A stretch of DNA of 64,000 nucleotides from Njordibacter sp028825405 (GCF_047730065.1 NZ_CP159829.1:682001-746000); one strand, 5' to 3'. Positions 17,182 to 26,823 are shown, counted from the stretch's first letter. Notes: generated by a model not told the origin, from the letters alone. Program-made: numbers and translations.

Positions 17182-19458
17182 ATGGAACTGACATTAAACG
17201 AAACCTTGCACAAGGCTGTTGAAGCCCATAGAGCGGGTCAGATTCAAGAAGCAGACCGCCTTTATACAGCCATGCTTCAGGACCAACCCAAGCACCCTGA
17301 CGTTAATCATAATATGGGAGTGTTGGCGGTTGGTGCTGATAAGATCCAAGAGGCATTGTTATTCTTTAAAACAGCCTTAGAAGCTAATCCTGGCATAGGT
17401 CAATACTGGTTGAGCTATATTGATGCGTTGATTCAATTAGACCAAATAGTGGACGCCCAAACTGTGCTTGATCAAGCTAAGGGCAAGGGAGCTAGCGGTG
17501 AAGCTTTTGAGCAGCGGGAACAAAGACTCAACGAGCTAAATGAAGCACAGGTAAAAGCTGACCCCCACATTGATGGTCAGAACCAAGTGAGGCCTAATGT
17601 CTTAGACAGCTTAAAGCTTGATCAAGCGATAAGACTTGCAAAGAAGAAAGCCAAAGAAGGGTCTCCTGATGACGTCAAGCACATTTATAATGATATTCTT
17701 GCTAGATTTCCAAAGAACAAGCGAGCTCTTGATGGGATTAAGTCACTATCGGGTGGGTTTATTGGTAAAGTGTCAAAGGTTCAAGAGCCACCTCAAGAAC
17801 TACTCGGCAGTCTTTTAGAGCACTATCAAAATAGACGATTTAGTGAAGCTGAAACGCTTGCGATTTCCCTCACTCAACAATTTCCCGCGCATCAATTTGG
17901 CTGGAAAGTGCTTGGTGCTGTACTCAAACAAACAGGCAGAATTATTGACTCACTAACTTCTATGCAAAAATCTGTGCAATTAGTGCCACAAGATGCTGAA
18001 GCCCACTACAACTTGGGTATCACACTCAAAGAACTGGGAAGATTAGACGAAGCTGAAGCAAGCTATACACAAGCGATAGCGTTGAAACCTGACTATGCTG
18101 GAGCCCACAACAACTTGGGAACCGTGCTCAAAGAACTGGGAAGATTAGACGAAGCTGAAGCAAGCTATACACAATCGATAGCGTTGAAACCTGACTTGTC
18201 CGATGCCCACTACAACTTGGGTATCACGCTCCAAGAACTGGGCAGATTAGATGAGGCTGAAGTAAGCTATACACAAGCGATAGCGTTCAAACCAGATTAT
18301 GCCGAAGCCTACAGCAACTTGGGCTCCATGCTCAAAAAACTAGGAAGATTAGAAGAGGCTAAAGCAAGCTATAAGCAAGCGATAGCGTTCAAACCGGATT
18401 ATGCCGAAGCCCATAATAACTTTGGCGCCACGCTCCAAGAGCTGGGCAGATTAGATGAGGCTGAAGCAAGCTACACACAAGCGGTAGTGTTGAAGCCCGA
18501 TTACACTGAAGCCCATAATAACTTGGGCGCTACGCTGCAAGAACTAGGCAGATTAGATGAAGCTGAAGCAAGCTATACACAAGCGATCGCGTTGAAACCT
18601 GACTTTGCTAAAGCCCACCATAACTTGGGAGTGCTTTTATTTGAGAGTAGAAAATACAATTTAGCCGAGGAGCAATTTGGTCTATCCGATACCTATCAAG
18701 GTAAACTTTATGCTATTCGATGCTCGTATCTTCAAGATGAAGAAGTTATTTTCTATGAAAAATTTGATCTTTTAGTATGTCAAGGTGAAATCAATGCCGT
18801 TATGGGTTCGTTAGCTTTTTGCTCAGAGTCTAAATATGGAACAAAAAAATCAAACCCGTTTTGTAATGATCCCTTAAAATATGTTGTAAAGACTGACTTA
18901 AATGAACTTTATGACTTCGGGAAAATTTTCATTGAGACTGTGAAAGATGTCTTAACTGACAATTCCGTGTCCTATAAGGCGCAAGGGCATTTAACTAACG
19001 GGATCCAAACTGCAGGCAATATTTTTGCTCAGGGGAAGGTACCTAAAACAGAAATTGAAAACATTATTCACACTGAAATTGAAAAATACCGGATTCAATT
19101 TAAAAACAGTGAAGAGGGTTTTATAAAGAATTGGCCAACTTCCTACGAAATTAAGGGCTGGGTTGTAAGCATGCAAAGTGGTGGGAAATTAGCCCCTCAT
19201 ATGCATGATAATGGCTGGATAACGGGCAGTATCTACATAAACGTGCCGCCAAAATCAAAGACTGATTGTGGCAACCTTGTTTTGTGTATTAGTGATCAAG
19301 AACATGTCCTAGGAGTGGAGAAAAACCAACAAAGTATTATCGATGTAGTGACTGGTAGTCTATGCCTTTTTCCATCTTCACTCCATCACTACACACTTCC
19401 ATTTGAAGAAAAAGAAAACCGTATAGTATTGGCGTTTGACGTTCACCCAAAAAATTAG
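17182..19458 (+). CDS. TPR protein with C-terminal 2OG-Fe(II) oxygenase-like domain (first copy)
   Basis: The protein has 758 residues. Residues 1-110 form a leading TPR-like region (MELTLNETLHKAVEAHRAG, then EADRLYTAMLQDQPKHPDVN). The island's NVLDSLKLDQ module follows at about 138-195, then about seven TPRs of the ALKPDYAGAHNNLG type (about 240-500). The C-terminal domain matches the putative 2OG-Fe(II) oxygenase family (PF13759-like): GWVVSMQSGGKLAPHMHDNG, then WITGSIYINVP, a distal FPSSLHHYTLPF and a late Arg in NRIVLAF. It probably hydroxylates a residue or sugar on a TPR-bound partner; flagellin is inferred from location. The whole C-terminus is paralogous to the next gene. Confidence 0.75.
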   Translation: MELTLNETLHKAVEAHRAGQIQEADRLYTAMLQDQPKHPDVNHNMGVLAVGADKIQEALLFFKTALEANPGIGQYWLSYIDALIQLDQIVDAQTVLDQAKGKGASGEAFEQREQRLNELNEAQVKADPHIDGQNQVRPNVLDSLKLDQAIRLAKKKAKEGSPDDVKHIYNDILARFPKNKRALDGIKSLSGGFIGKVSKVQEPPQELLGSLLEHYQNRRFSEAETLAISLTQQFPAHQFGWKVLGAVLKQTGRIIDSLTSMQKSVQLVPQDAEAHYNLGITLKELGRLDEAEASYTQAIALKPDYAGAHNNLGTVLKELGRLDEAEASYTQSIALKPDLSDAHYNLGITLQELGRLDEAEVSYTQAIAFKPDYAEAYSNLGSMLKKLGRLEEAKASYKQAIAFKPDYAEAHNNFGATLQELGRLDEAEASYTQAVVLKPDYTEAHNNLGATLQELGRLDEAEASYTQAIALKPDFAKAHHNLGVLLFESRKYNLAEEQFGLSDTYQGKLYAIRCSYLQDEEVIFYEKFDLLVCQGEINAVMGSLAFCSESKYGTKKSNPFCNDPLKYVVKTDLNELYDFGKIFIETVKDVLTDNSVSYKAQGHLTNGIQTAGNIFAQGKVPKTEIENIIHTEIEKYRIQFKNSEEGFIKNWPTSYEIKGWVVSMQSGGKLAPHMHDNGWITGSIYINVPPKSKTDCGNLVLCISDQEHVLGVEKNQQSIIDVVTGSLCLFPSSLHHYTLPFEEKENRIVLAFDVHPKN

Positions 19459-19576
19459 ATGATCAAACTATTAAGCCAAGATATACTTTGGCTTATAACA
19501 TTTTTTATATAGAAACTTTTTCGTCTCCCTTTATTGAGTGACAAAAAATATTATACAAAGTGGTTTAGGCTTAAGA

Positions 19577-21730
19577 ATGAAAAGACTCAACGAGCTAAAT
19601 AAAGTACAGAAAAAAGCTACCCCCTCCACTGATGGTCAAAACCCAGTGAGGCCTAATGTCCTAGACAGTTTAAAGCTTGATCAAGCGATAAGACTTGCAA
19701 AGAAGAAAGCCAAAGCAGGGTCTCCTAAGGACGCCAAGCTCATTTATAATGATATTCTTGGTAGATTTCCAAAGAACAAGCGAGCGCTTGATGGGATCAA
19801 ATCGCTAGTGGTTGGACTTATTGGTAAAGCATCAAAGGTTAAAGAGCCACCACAAGACCAACAACAGCGTTTGATCAACCTCTTTCAGCAAGGGCAGCTC
19901 CAACAGGCTTTGGACAGTGCCAAGCAATTGTTGTTGCAGTTTCCTGACTCATTGACTGTGTATAATGTTCAAGGCGCGGCTAATGCAGGGTTGGGCCAAC
20001 TTGATGCTGCTATAGGTAGTTACAAACAGGCTCTGAAGATTAAACCGGATTATGCTGATGCTTATAATAATATGGGTGTTGCCTTAAAGAATAAGGGGGA
20101 CCTGGAGGCTGCGATAGGCAGTTACAATAAGGCTTTAAAGATCAAACCTGACTATGCTGATGCCTATAATAATATGGGTCTTGCCCTGCAGGGTAACGGT
20201 GATTTAGAGGCCGCAATAGATAGCTACCAGCAGGCTTTAAAGATTAAGCCTGACTATGTGGACGCATACTTCAATAAGGGTATCGCCCTTCAAGAAAAGG
20301 GTGACCTAGAGGCCGCAATAGACAGCTATCAAAAAGCCATAAAGATCAAGCCTGACTATGCTCAAGTCTATTACAATATGGGCAATGCCCTGAACGATAA
20401 GGGTGATCTGGAGGCGGCCATAAGTAGCTATAAAAAGGCTGTAAAGATTGAGCCTGATTATGCTGAGGCCTATAGCAATATGGGGAATGCCCTACAGGAT
20501 AAGGGTGACTCAGAGGATGCTATAAACAGTCATAAACGAGCTATCAAGATTAAACCAGACTATGCTGACGCCTATATTAATATGGGCAATGCCCTGATGG
20601 GAAAAGGAAGCTTAGATGCCTCCATTGACAACTACAGACAGGCGCTTAAGATTAAGCCTGAACTTGCTGACGCCTTTTACAATATAGGCATTGCTCTGAG
20701 TAGAAAAGGTGATTTAGACGCTGCTATTGATAACTATAATCAGGCACTAAAAATTAATCCTGAGTATGCTGAGGCCTATAATAATATGGCCACTATCCTG
20801 CAGGATCAGGGTGACGTGGAGGCTGCTATAGAAAGCTACGAACAGGCTCTTAAGATTAAACCTGATTATGCTGAAACACATTACAATCTGGGACTTTTAC
20901 TATTTGCAGATAATCAATATAAAAAAGCTGTTGAACATTTTAAGTTCAGCGATTTTGAAAAAAGTAAATATTACGTATTAAAATGCCTTTATATTCAGGA
21001 TAAAAAATCACTTTTCTATGACCAATTGGATGATCTTATAAATCGGCATGAAATTCATCCAATAATTGGCTCACTTGGTTGCCGCGCTGAACTGAGATAT
21101 GGAATAGAAAAACCGAACCTATTTTGCAAAAATCCATTGAATTACATCTCAAAAAATGACTTAAGTGATCAATATGATTTTGACAAAATTTTCATCAAGA
21201 CAGCAAAAATAATCTTAAATGAGAATAGGATTCCATTTAAAAATCAGGGGCTTTTGACCAACGGCAATCAAACAACTGGTGATTTGTTTAGCCTACAGCA
21301 TGATTTAACAGAAGACATACAAAAAATCATACGTCTAGAAATTGAAAAGTATAAAGTTGATTTTAAACATAGCACAGAGGGGCTTATAACAGGTTGGCCA
21401 ACCGACTACAGTATTAAGGGTTGGCTTGTAAGTATGAAAAGTGGAGGAAATTTGCAGCCCCATATGCATGAAAGTGGCTGGATCAGCGGAAGTATTTATA
21501 TAAACGTCCCTCCAAAAGCAAAAATTAATAGTGGGAACCTTGTTGTTTGTATAGAGCAAGATCAACTACCAGCTAAGAGCACAAATCAAGAAAAAATTAT
21601 TGATGTGGTTACTGGGAGTCTGTGTCTTTTCCCTGCATCTTTACTTCACTACACGATTCCATTTGAGTCTCAAGAAGATCGAATAGTGTTAGCATTTGAT
21701 GTTGTGCCAAATTGGCAACACATTATTTAA
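19577..21730 (+). CDS. TPR protein with C-terminal 2OG-Fe(II) oxygenase-like domain (second copy, 5'-truncated)
   Basis: The ATG at 19577 has TTAGG seven bases upstream and gives 717 residues; a GTG at 19538 is possible. The sequence begins MKRLNELNKVQKKATPSTDG, which in paralogues is about residue 120. The leading TPR segment has therefore been lost and a new start is used. The NVLDSLKLDQ module, nine or ten TPRs (KIKPDYADAYNNMG type) and the oxygenase-like domain (GWLVSMKSGGNLQPHMHESG, SGSIYINVP, LLHYTIPF) are intact. Positions 19604-20235 are nearly identical to 22212-22843 in the next TPR gene, a recent duplication or gene conversion. Function is as for the first copy. Confidence 0.7.
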   Translation: MKRLNELNKVQKKATPSTDGQNPVRPNVLDSLKLDQAIRLAKKKAKAGSPKDAKLIYNDILGRFPKNKRALDGIKSLVVGLIGKASKVKEPPQDQQQRLINLFQQGQLQQALDSAKQLLLQFPDSLTVYNVQGAANAGLGQLDAAIGSYKQALKIKPDYADAYNNMGVALKNKGDLEAAIGSYNKALKIKPDYADAYNNMGLALQGNGDLEAAIDSYQQALKIKPDYVDAYFNKGIALQEKGDLEAAIDSYQKAIKIKPDYAQVYYNMGNALNDKGDLEAAISSYKKAVKIEPDYAEAYSNMGNALQDKGDSEDAINSHKRAIKIKPDYADAYINMGNALMGKGSLDASIDNYRQALKIKPELADAFYNIGIALSRKGDLDAAIDNYNQALKINPEYAEAYNNMATILQDQGDVEAAIESYEQALKIKPDYAETHYNLGLLLFADNQYKKAVEHFKFSDFEKSKYYVLKCLYIQDKKSLFYDQLDDLINRHEIHPIIGSLGCRAELRYGIEKPNLFCKNPLNYISKNDLSDQYDFDKIFIKTAKIILNENRIPFKNQGLLTNGNQTTGDLFSLQHDLTEDIQKIIRLEIEKYKVDFKHSTEGLITGWPTDYSIKGWLVSMKSGGNLQPHMHESGWISGSIYINVPPKAKINSGNLVVCIEQDQLPAKSTNQEKIIDVVTGSLCLFPASLLHYTIPFESQEDRIVLAFDVVPNWQHII

Positions 21731-21758
21731 GCAATTAGTTATCTGTTTTTTTTAAGCA

Positions 21759-21774
21759 TGGCATTGTAGGTGCC
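21759..21774 (+). promoter_or_regulatory. Possible sigma-54 element upstream of the TPR-GT9 gene
   Basis: TGGCATTGTAGGTGCC keeps GG and GC twelve bases apart and retains TGGCA and TGC, but deviates at three other positions. A homologous block before the gene at 26824 has TGGCACTAAAGTTACT, where the -12 GC has become AC. The evidence is weak. Confidence 0.3.
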
Positions 21775-21849
21775 AGCAATAAAAAAAGGAATGCAAATAG
21801 ACTTACGCTAATGATATTCTTTCAATAACAAATATATCATGGATTGACT

Positions 21850-22257
21850 ATGGATCTGACATTAGACGAAGTCCTTCAGAAGGCTGTTGAAGCCCATAAA
21901 GCTGGCCAAGTTCAAGAAGCAGACCGTCTCTATACAGCAATACTTCAGGCACAACCCAAACACCCTGACGCCAATCATAATATGGGAGTGTTAGCGGTTA
22001 ATGTGAATAAGATGCAAGAAGCGCTGGCTTACTTTAAAGCCGCCTTAGAATCTAACCCTGGCATAGATCAATACTGGATAAGCTACATTGATGCTTTGAT
22101 TCAATTAGATCAAATAGTGGATGCCCAGACTGTGCTGATCAAGCTAGGGGCAAGGGAGCCAGCGGTGAAGCTTTTGAGCAGCTGGAACAAAGACTCAATG
22201 AGCCAAATAAAGTACAGAAAAAAGCTACCCCCTCCACTGATGGTCAAAACCCAGTGA
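21850..22257 (+). pseudogene. 5' part of the TPR-GT9 gene, cut off by a one-base deletion
   Basis: This encodes MDLTLDEVLQKAVEAHKAGQ and the leading TPR segment, nearly identical to the first 100 codons of the gene at 26824. At about 22137 it reads GTGCTGATCAAG where the paralogue has GTGCTTGATCAAG. One T is missing and the frame changes. The altered frame runs 40 codons to a TGA at 22255-22257 that overlaps a GTG at 22254 in the original downstream frame (GTGA). The rest of the protein is therefore a separate open frame. A sequencing error is possible, since the lesion is a single base in a TT pair. Confidence 0.75.
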
Positions 22258-24431
22258 GGCCTAATGTCCTAGACAGCTTAAAGCTTGATCAAGCGATAAG
22301 ACTTGCAAAGAAGAAAGCCAAAGCAGGGTCTCCTGAGGACGCCAAGCTCATTTATAATGATATTCTTGGTAGATTTCCAAAGAACAAGCGAGCTCTTGAT
22401 GGGATCAAATCACTATCGGTTGGACTTATTGGTAAAGCATCAAAGGTTAAAGAGCCACCACAAGACCAACAACAGCGTTTGATCAACCTCTTTCAGCAAG
22501 GGCAGCTCCAACAGGCTTTGGACAGTGCCAAGCAATTGTTGTTGCAGTTTCCTGACTCATTGACTGTGTATAATGTTCAAGGCGCGGCTAATGCAGGGTT
22601 GGGCCAACTTGATGCTGCTATAGGTAGTTACAAACAGGCTCTGAAGATTAAACCGGATTATGCTGATGCTTATAATAATATGGGTGTTGCCTTAAAGAAT
22701 AAGGGGGACCTGGAGGCTGCGATAGGCAGTTACAATAAGGCTTTAAAGATCAAACCTGACTATGCTGATGCCTATAATAATATGGGTCTTGCCCTGCAGG
22801 GTAACGGTGATTTAGAAGCCGCAATAGATAGCTACCAGCAGGCTTTAAAGTTCAAACCTGATTATGTTGAGGCGTATTACAATATGGGTCTTGCCCTGCA
22901 GGATAAGGGTGATTTAGAGGCTGCAATAGTCAGCTACCAACAGGCCATAAAAATTAAGCCTGATTATGCTGAGGCCCATAACACAATGGGCATTGCCCTG
23001 AATGATAAGGGTGACCTAGAGACCGCAATAGACATTTACCAAAAGGCCATAAAGATCAAGCCTGACTATGCGGATGCCTATAACAATATGGGTCTTGCCT
23101 TGATGGCTAAGGATGATCTAGACGCTGGGCTAGCTAATTTCAAACAGGCTCTTAACATTAGGCCTGATTATGCTGAAGCTTATTACAATATGGGTAATGC
23201 TCTAAACGATAAGGGTGATTTAGAGACCGCAATAGACAGTTACCAAAAGGCCATAAAGATCAAGCCTGACTATACTGAGGCCTATAACAATATGGGCCTT
23301 GCCCTAATAGATAAGGGGAATCTAGATGCCGCCATTGGTAACTTCAAACAGGCTCTAAAGATTAAGCCTGACTTTGCTGACGCTTATAATAATATGGGTG
23401 TTGCCCTAAGGGAAAAGGGCCAATTAGCCTCATCTATAGATAGCTTAAAGCAAGCTATCAAGATCAGGCCTAATTTTGCTGAGGCCTTTCACAACTTGTC
23501 CTATCCCTATTTCTTGCAAGGTAGTGTGGAGAAAGGATTCAATTTTTACGAGTCACGCTTAAGACAAACAAAATCGACTGCTGCTCCTACTAGAGCCCAC
23601 CTTATCTGGGATGGTAAAAAGAGCTTAAGTGGCAAACACTTTGTCATCTATGAAGAGCAAGGGTTGGGGGATATGATCCAGTTTTGCAGATATTTACCAC
23701 TTCTTGAGCAAAAAGGGGCGGATATTACCTTTAAAGTAAAGTCAAAATTACATGCTTTGTTGCAAACTATGGACAGTAACATCAGGTTAGTGACAAGCTT
23801 TCCAAAAGAAAATAACATTGACTTTGAAGCCCCGTTGATGAGCCTTCCCCATCTCTTAGGCACTAGTTTAGAAACAATACCTGCTGCAAGCCCTTACTTA
23901 TTTGCAGACCAGGAGAAAATTCGAACTTGGGGAGAAAGAGTGAGCACAGATAGGTTTAAGGTGGGCATCTGTTGGCAGGGTAGTACAGCAAAGGCCGCCA
24001 TTGGGCGATCTTTTCCACTGTCAATTTTTGAGGGCATTTCTAGTATTCCAAATATAGAGTTAATCAGCCTTCATAAGGGTGCGGGTGAAGCCCAGATGGC
24101 TGGCATTGACTTTGATGTGACCACATTGGGACATGATTTTGATACAGGTCAGTATGCATTTCTTGATACAGCTGCAGTAATGATGAACTGTGATTTGATC
24201 ATTACCTGCGACACATCAATTGTTCATTTGGCTAGTGCAATTGGAAGACCAACATGGCTTGTTTTAAAGCAGATTCCGCATTGGGTATGGATGTTAGATC
24301 GGTCGGACAGTCCTTGGTATCCAACAATTACTTTGTACCGGCAAAAATCCCAAGGAGATTGGGTTGATGTTTTTGAAACTATTGAAAGGGACTTAAGCTC
24401 TATGCTACAACAAAAAAAGGAAGTGAAATGA
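22254..24431 (+). CDS. TPR protein with C-terminal GT9-like glycosyltransferase domain
   Basis: This 725-residue open frame starts with the NVLDSLKLDQ module and carries about nine TPR units (about residues 90-420). The C-terminal 300 residues resemble family 9 heptosyltransferase-like domains often fused to TPRs in flagellar loci: EEQGLGDMIQFCRYLPLLEQ, VGICWQGS, then CDLIITCDTSIVHLASAIGR-type residues and PTWLVLKQIPHWVW. It is the frame-restored continuation of the gene begun at 21850. GTG at 22254 overlaps the upstream TGA, so coupled re-initiation could still make the enzyme. TPR-glycosyltransferases such as FlmG of Caulobacter glycosylate flagellin, and this is the best candidate here. 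The DUF6165 gene overlaps its stop by four bases. Confidence 0.72.
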   Translation: MRPNVLDSLKLDQAIRLAKKKAKAGSPEDAKLIYNDILGRFPKNKRALDGIKSLSVGLIGKASKVKEPPQDQQQRLINLFQQGQLQQALDSAKQLLLQFPDSLTVYNVQGAANAGLGQLDAAIGSYKQALKIKPDYADAYNNMGVALKNKGDLEAAIGSYNKALKIKPDYADAYNNMGLALQGNGDLEAAIDSYQQALKFKPDYVEAYYNMGLALQDKGDLEAAIVSYQQAIKIKPDYAEAHNTMGIALNDKGDLETAIDIYQKAIKIKPDYADAYNNMGLALMAKDDLDAGLANFKQALNIRPDYAEAYYNMGNALNDKGDLETAIDSYQKAIKIKPDYTEAYNNMGLALIDKGNLDAAIGNFKQALKIKPDFADAYNNMGVALREKGQLASSIDSLKQAIKIRPNFAEAFHNLSYPYFLQGSVEKGFNFYESRLRQTKSTAAPTRAHLIWDGKKSLSGKHFVIYEEQGLGDMIQFCRYLPLLEQKGADITFKVKSKLHALLQTMDSNIRLVTSFPKENNIDFEAPLMSLPHLLGTSLETIPAASPYLFADQEKIRTWGERVSTDRFKVGICWQGSTAKAAIGRSFPLSIFEGISSIPNIELISLHKGAGEAQMAGIDFDVTTLGHDFDTGQYAFLDTAAVMMNCDLIITCDTSIVHLASAIGRPTWLVLKQIPHWVWMLDRSDSPWYPTITLYRQKSQGDWVDVFETIERDLSSMLQQKKEVK

Positions 24432-24817
24432 ATAGCCCAAAAATCCCCATATCTTGGGGCGAATTGTTTGACAAGATAACGATTCTTCAAATTAAGTTGG
24501 AAAATATTACGTCAAAAAGCGCTCTCGAAAATGTTGAGCAGGAATTAAAGAAACTCCAATCGATATTGACTCAATACTGTCTCAAGACTATGGAAACGAC
24601 ACAACTTGAGGGTGAGTTGCGGCAAATCAATCAGCAACTTTGGGATATTGAAGACCAAATCAGAGATAAAGAAAGGAACAGTTCCTTTGATGATGAGTTT
24701 ATTCAACTCGCTCGCAGTGTATACATCACAAATGATGAACGTTCTCGTATCAAAAGAAAAATAAATGATATGTTTGGATCAGAACTTGTAGAAGAAAAGT
24801 CATATGCGAAATACTAA
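24428..24817 (+). CDS. DUF6165 family protein
   Basis: The protein has 129 residues. It has an N-terminal PISWGELFDKITILQIKLEN, a central amphipathic helix and the conserved tail FDDEFIQLARSVYITNDERS followed by a SELVEEKSY end. Its ATG overlaps the TGA of the TPR-glycosyltransferase (ATGA), so the two are translationally coupled. Members of this family often follow TPR-glycosyltransferases in flagellar or polysaccharide loci, but I know no defined function. Its last about 52 codons have been copied onto the 3' end of gmd (16891-17052). Confidence 0.75.
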   Translation: MNSPKIPISWGELFDKITILQIKLENITSKSALENVEQELKKLQSILTQYCLKTMETTQLEGELRQINQQLWDIEDQIRDKERNSSFDDEFIQLARSVYITNDERSRIKRKINDMFGSELVEEKSYAKY

Positions 24818-24819
24818 GC

Positions 24820-25058
24820 CTCTATGTAACTCAGCCAGTATTGACCTGCGCCCGGATGCATCTCCAAGACTGTTTTGAAAAATAGTGATGACTGTTGTAG
24901 TTTGCCAACACTAAAGGCCAGCGCCCCCAAAGTTATGATTAACGTTAGGATGGATAGGTTGTGCCTGAAGTATGGCTGTATGGAGGAGGTCTGCTTCTAG
25001 AGTTTGAGCAGATTTCACCTGCTCAGCGAGCCCGCCAATAAGCGCCTGAAAATTATGC
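24820..25058 (-). pseudogene. Inverted relic of a TPR-gene 5' region
   Basis: This 430-base gap has no intact gene. Read on the minus strand, 24818-25000 is recognisably the start of a TPR gene. CTAGAAGCAGACC and ATACAGCCATACTTCAGGCA match the EADRLYTAILQAQ region, a HPNVNHN-like stretch follows, and GGTCAATACTGGCTGAG matches a later segment. It contains stop codons and small indels. From 25060 to 25251 I see nothing recognisable. Confidence 0.6.
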
Positions 25059-25251
25059 AATATTGCACGTTGTTAAGCTGTCTATGATTCCAGATGACCT
25101 TTTGGTTGGCTGATATGGTGGGGATGGGGGATACCCGTCGATGAAATTAAATCGCTAAAGTGCTATGCTAAAATAGCAATAATCGGCACTATATTTTTTG
25201 TCGATTAGCCTGATTAAAGAATGATTATCTTAATAAAACACGGGTTAAAAA

Positions 25252-25810
25252 ATGAAATTAAATCTTGGATGCGGCGCAAAAATTAAAAATGGCTATGTTA
25301 ACGTTGATAAGTTTGATTATTATGATGTTGACAAAGTGCATGATTTAGAAAAAATTTCCATATCCCTTTGATGATGATGTAGTTGATGAAATTTTAATGT
25401 CGCACGTTCTAGAGCACATAGGTCAAGATCCAGATATATTTAATAACATAATCAAAGAACTTTATAGAATTTGTAAAAATAATGCATTAATAAATATTCA
25501 CGTACCACATCCCCGACATGATGATTTTATAACTGACCCTACACATGTCAGACCAGTAACCGTTGCGATGCTCGAGTTGTATAGTAAAGCTAATAATGAG
25601 GTATGGGCCATAATGCGTGCTGCCAACTCTCCTTTAGGATTAATACACAACGTTAATTTTGAAGTAGTATCAAGCAATCTTGTGGTTGATGAACGTATCA
25701 GAAAAAAAATCGAAACAGGTGAAATAAAAAGAGATGAATTACAATTCTATATCGATCATCACAATAATATTGTGAAACAAATTGATATAAAATGGCGTGT
25801 TATCAAATAA
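25252..25810 (+). pseudogene. SAM-dependent methyltransferase, frameshifted
   Basis: The ATG at 25252 gives MKLNLGCGAKIKNGYVNVD, a classic SAM-binding motif I, and continues to VHDLEK. A run of six A at 25349-25354 then shifts the frame and a stop follows. Removing one A restores FPYPFDDDVVDEILMSHVLE and a continuous 185-residue class I methyltransferase of the Methyltransf_11 type, ending KWRVIK. The part from 25397 on is open by itself but lacks the cofactor motif. This is either a genuine homopolymer frameshift, possibly phase-variable, or a sequencing error. In island context it would act on a sugar or on flagellin. Confidence 0.75.
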
Positions 25811-25928
25811 GGTTTGAAAATTATTGTCTGTGATAAATAATAAAGATTATTACCATCCCTTCGTGGAATAAGGTGTGTAAGAAACCGAAATACTATCTGA
25901 CCAATATTTTTACCAGCAGTCATTCCGA

Positions 25929-26640
25929 TGCCGAACCCAAAAATAGTTCTATTACTCATCCAGACCTATATCCTTAAGCTTGAGAACGAGATCTAGGTTT
26001 AATGCCTAGATGCTCAAGAACTCTCGAGTGTGACCTTGATTATCAAAGACCCTGACCCTAAAAACTTCAACTACACACTAGACTCATTAGCTTGAGAATT
26101 AAGTGCACTGGTTGATAAGCTATTCGAAGAGACCAACCTAAATCGTCACCAAGTCGGCAAAAAGCGTCTTAAGTTAATCCTTTTAAACCTCATTTTATAC
26201 AAGGGCTCCAAGGTGCCGGTTTCTCGCCACAATAACTTCAAAGGGCTTGCTTTATACAATGGGCTAGATGCTGGTGTCACTGCTATCAAAACTGTAACTG
26301 ACGAACTTGAGAAATCAGAATCCATACACTTTATAACTTGTAAGAATCTACCCTATGGAAATGGGATTAGGTCTTCAATCCAAGCAACGAGCGCACTTAG
26401 TAAATTACTTGACCCAATCACTCCTCAATTGGCTCCTCCTGCGCTGGTGCTATTTAGAGAAGATAAAGAATCTGGTTCTAAGAAGCTAATCGACTAAACA
26501 AATACCCCAAGAACAGTAAGGATTCCAAAAGGAACTGAAAGCATATAACGAGATTCTTAGAAGTATATATAGGGCTAAGAGATCCATCAGGCCTTTTGGG
26601 TTAAAAGGGCCCCAATAATTTAATCGTTCAACGACAGTTT
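25929..26640 (+). pseudogene. Decayed gene of unrecognised family
   Basis: In the frame of 26213-26497 the reading continues upstream through stop codons (MPNPKIVLLLIQTYI near 25929, then IIKDPDPKNFNYTLDSLA, stop, ELSALVDKLFEETNLNRHQV). It continues downstream after a stop and a frame change (ELKAYNEILRSIYRAKRSI near 26540). The pattern is one protein of over 220 residues broken by at least four stops and one frameshift. The N-terminal part looks helical. The KKLID and ELKAYNEIL order recalls uncharacterised proteins of mobile or plasmid origin, but I do not recognise the family. It interrupts the island between two TPR genes. Confidence 0.55.
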
Positions 26641-26823
26641 ATAGATACTGGAGTTTCATGCATAGGAGATCCAAAAATACTTTTTTAGTGGAAAGCTATA
26701 TAAGTAATTAGTTGTCTGCCTTGCTTAAGTATGGCACTAAAGTTACTACCACTTAAGTAAGGTATTTATATAGATGTACGCTAATGATATTCTTGTCAAT
26801 AAAAAATACATCATGGATTGACT
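26641..26823 (+). repeat. Leader block shared with the other TPR genes
   Basis: The 60 bases before the ATG (ACGCTAATGATATTCTTG at 26767 through CATCATGGATTGACT) are nearly the same as those before 21850 and recognisable before 17182. They carry a TATTCT -10-like element and the translation start context. The rest of the gap from 26641 shows no gene. Confidence 0.5.

Noticed and set aside
26500..26820. Insertion sequence near the decayed gene
   Set aside because: No terminal inverted repeats, target duplication or transposase motif were found.
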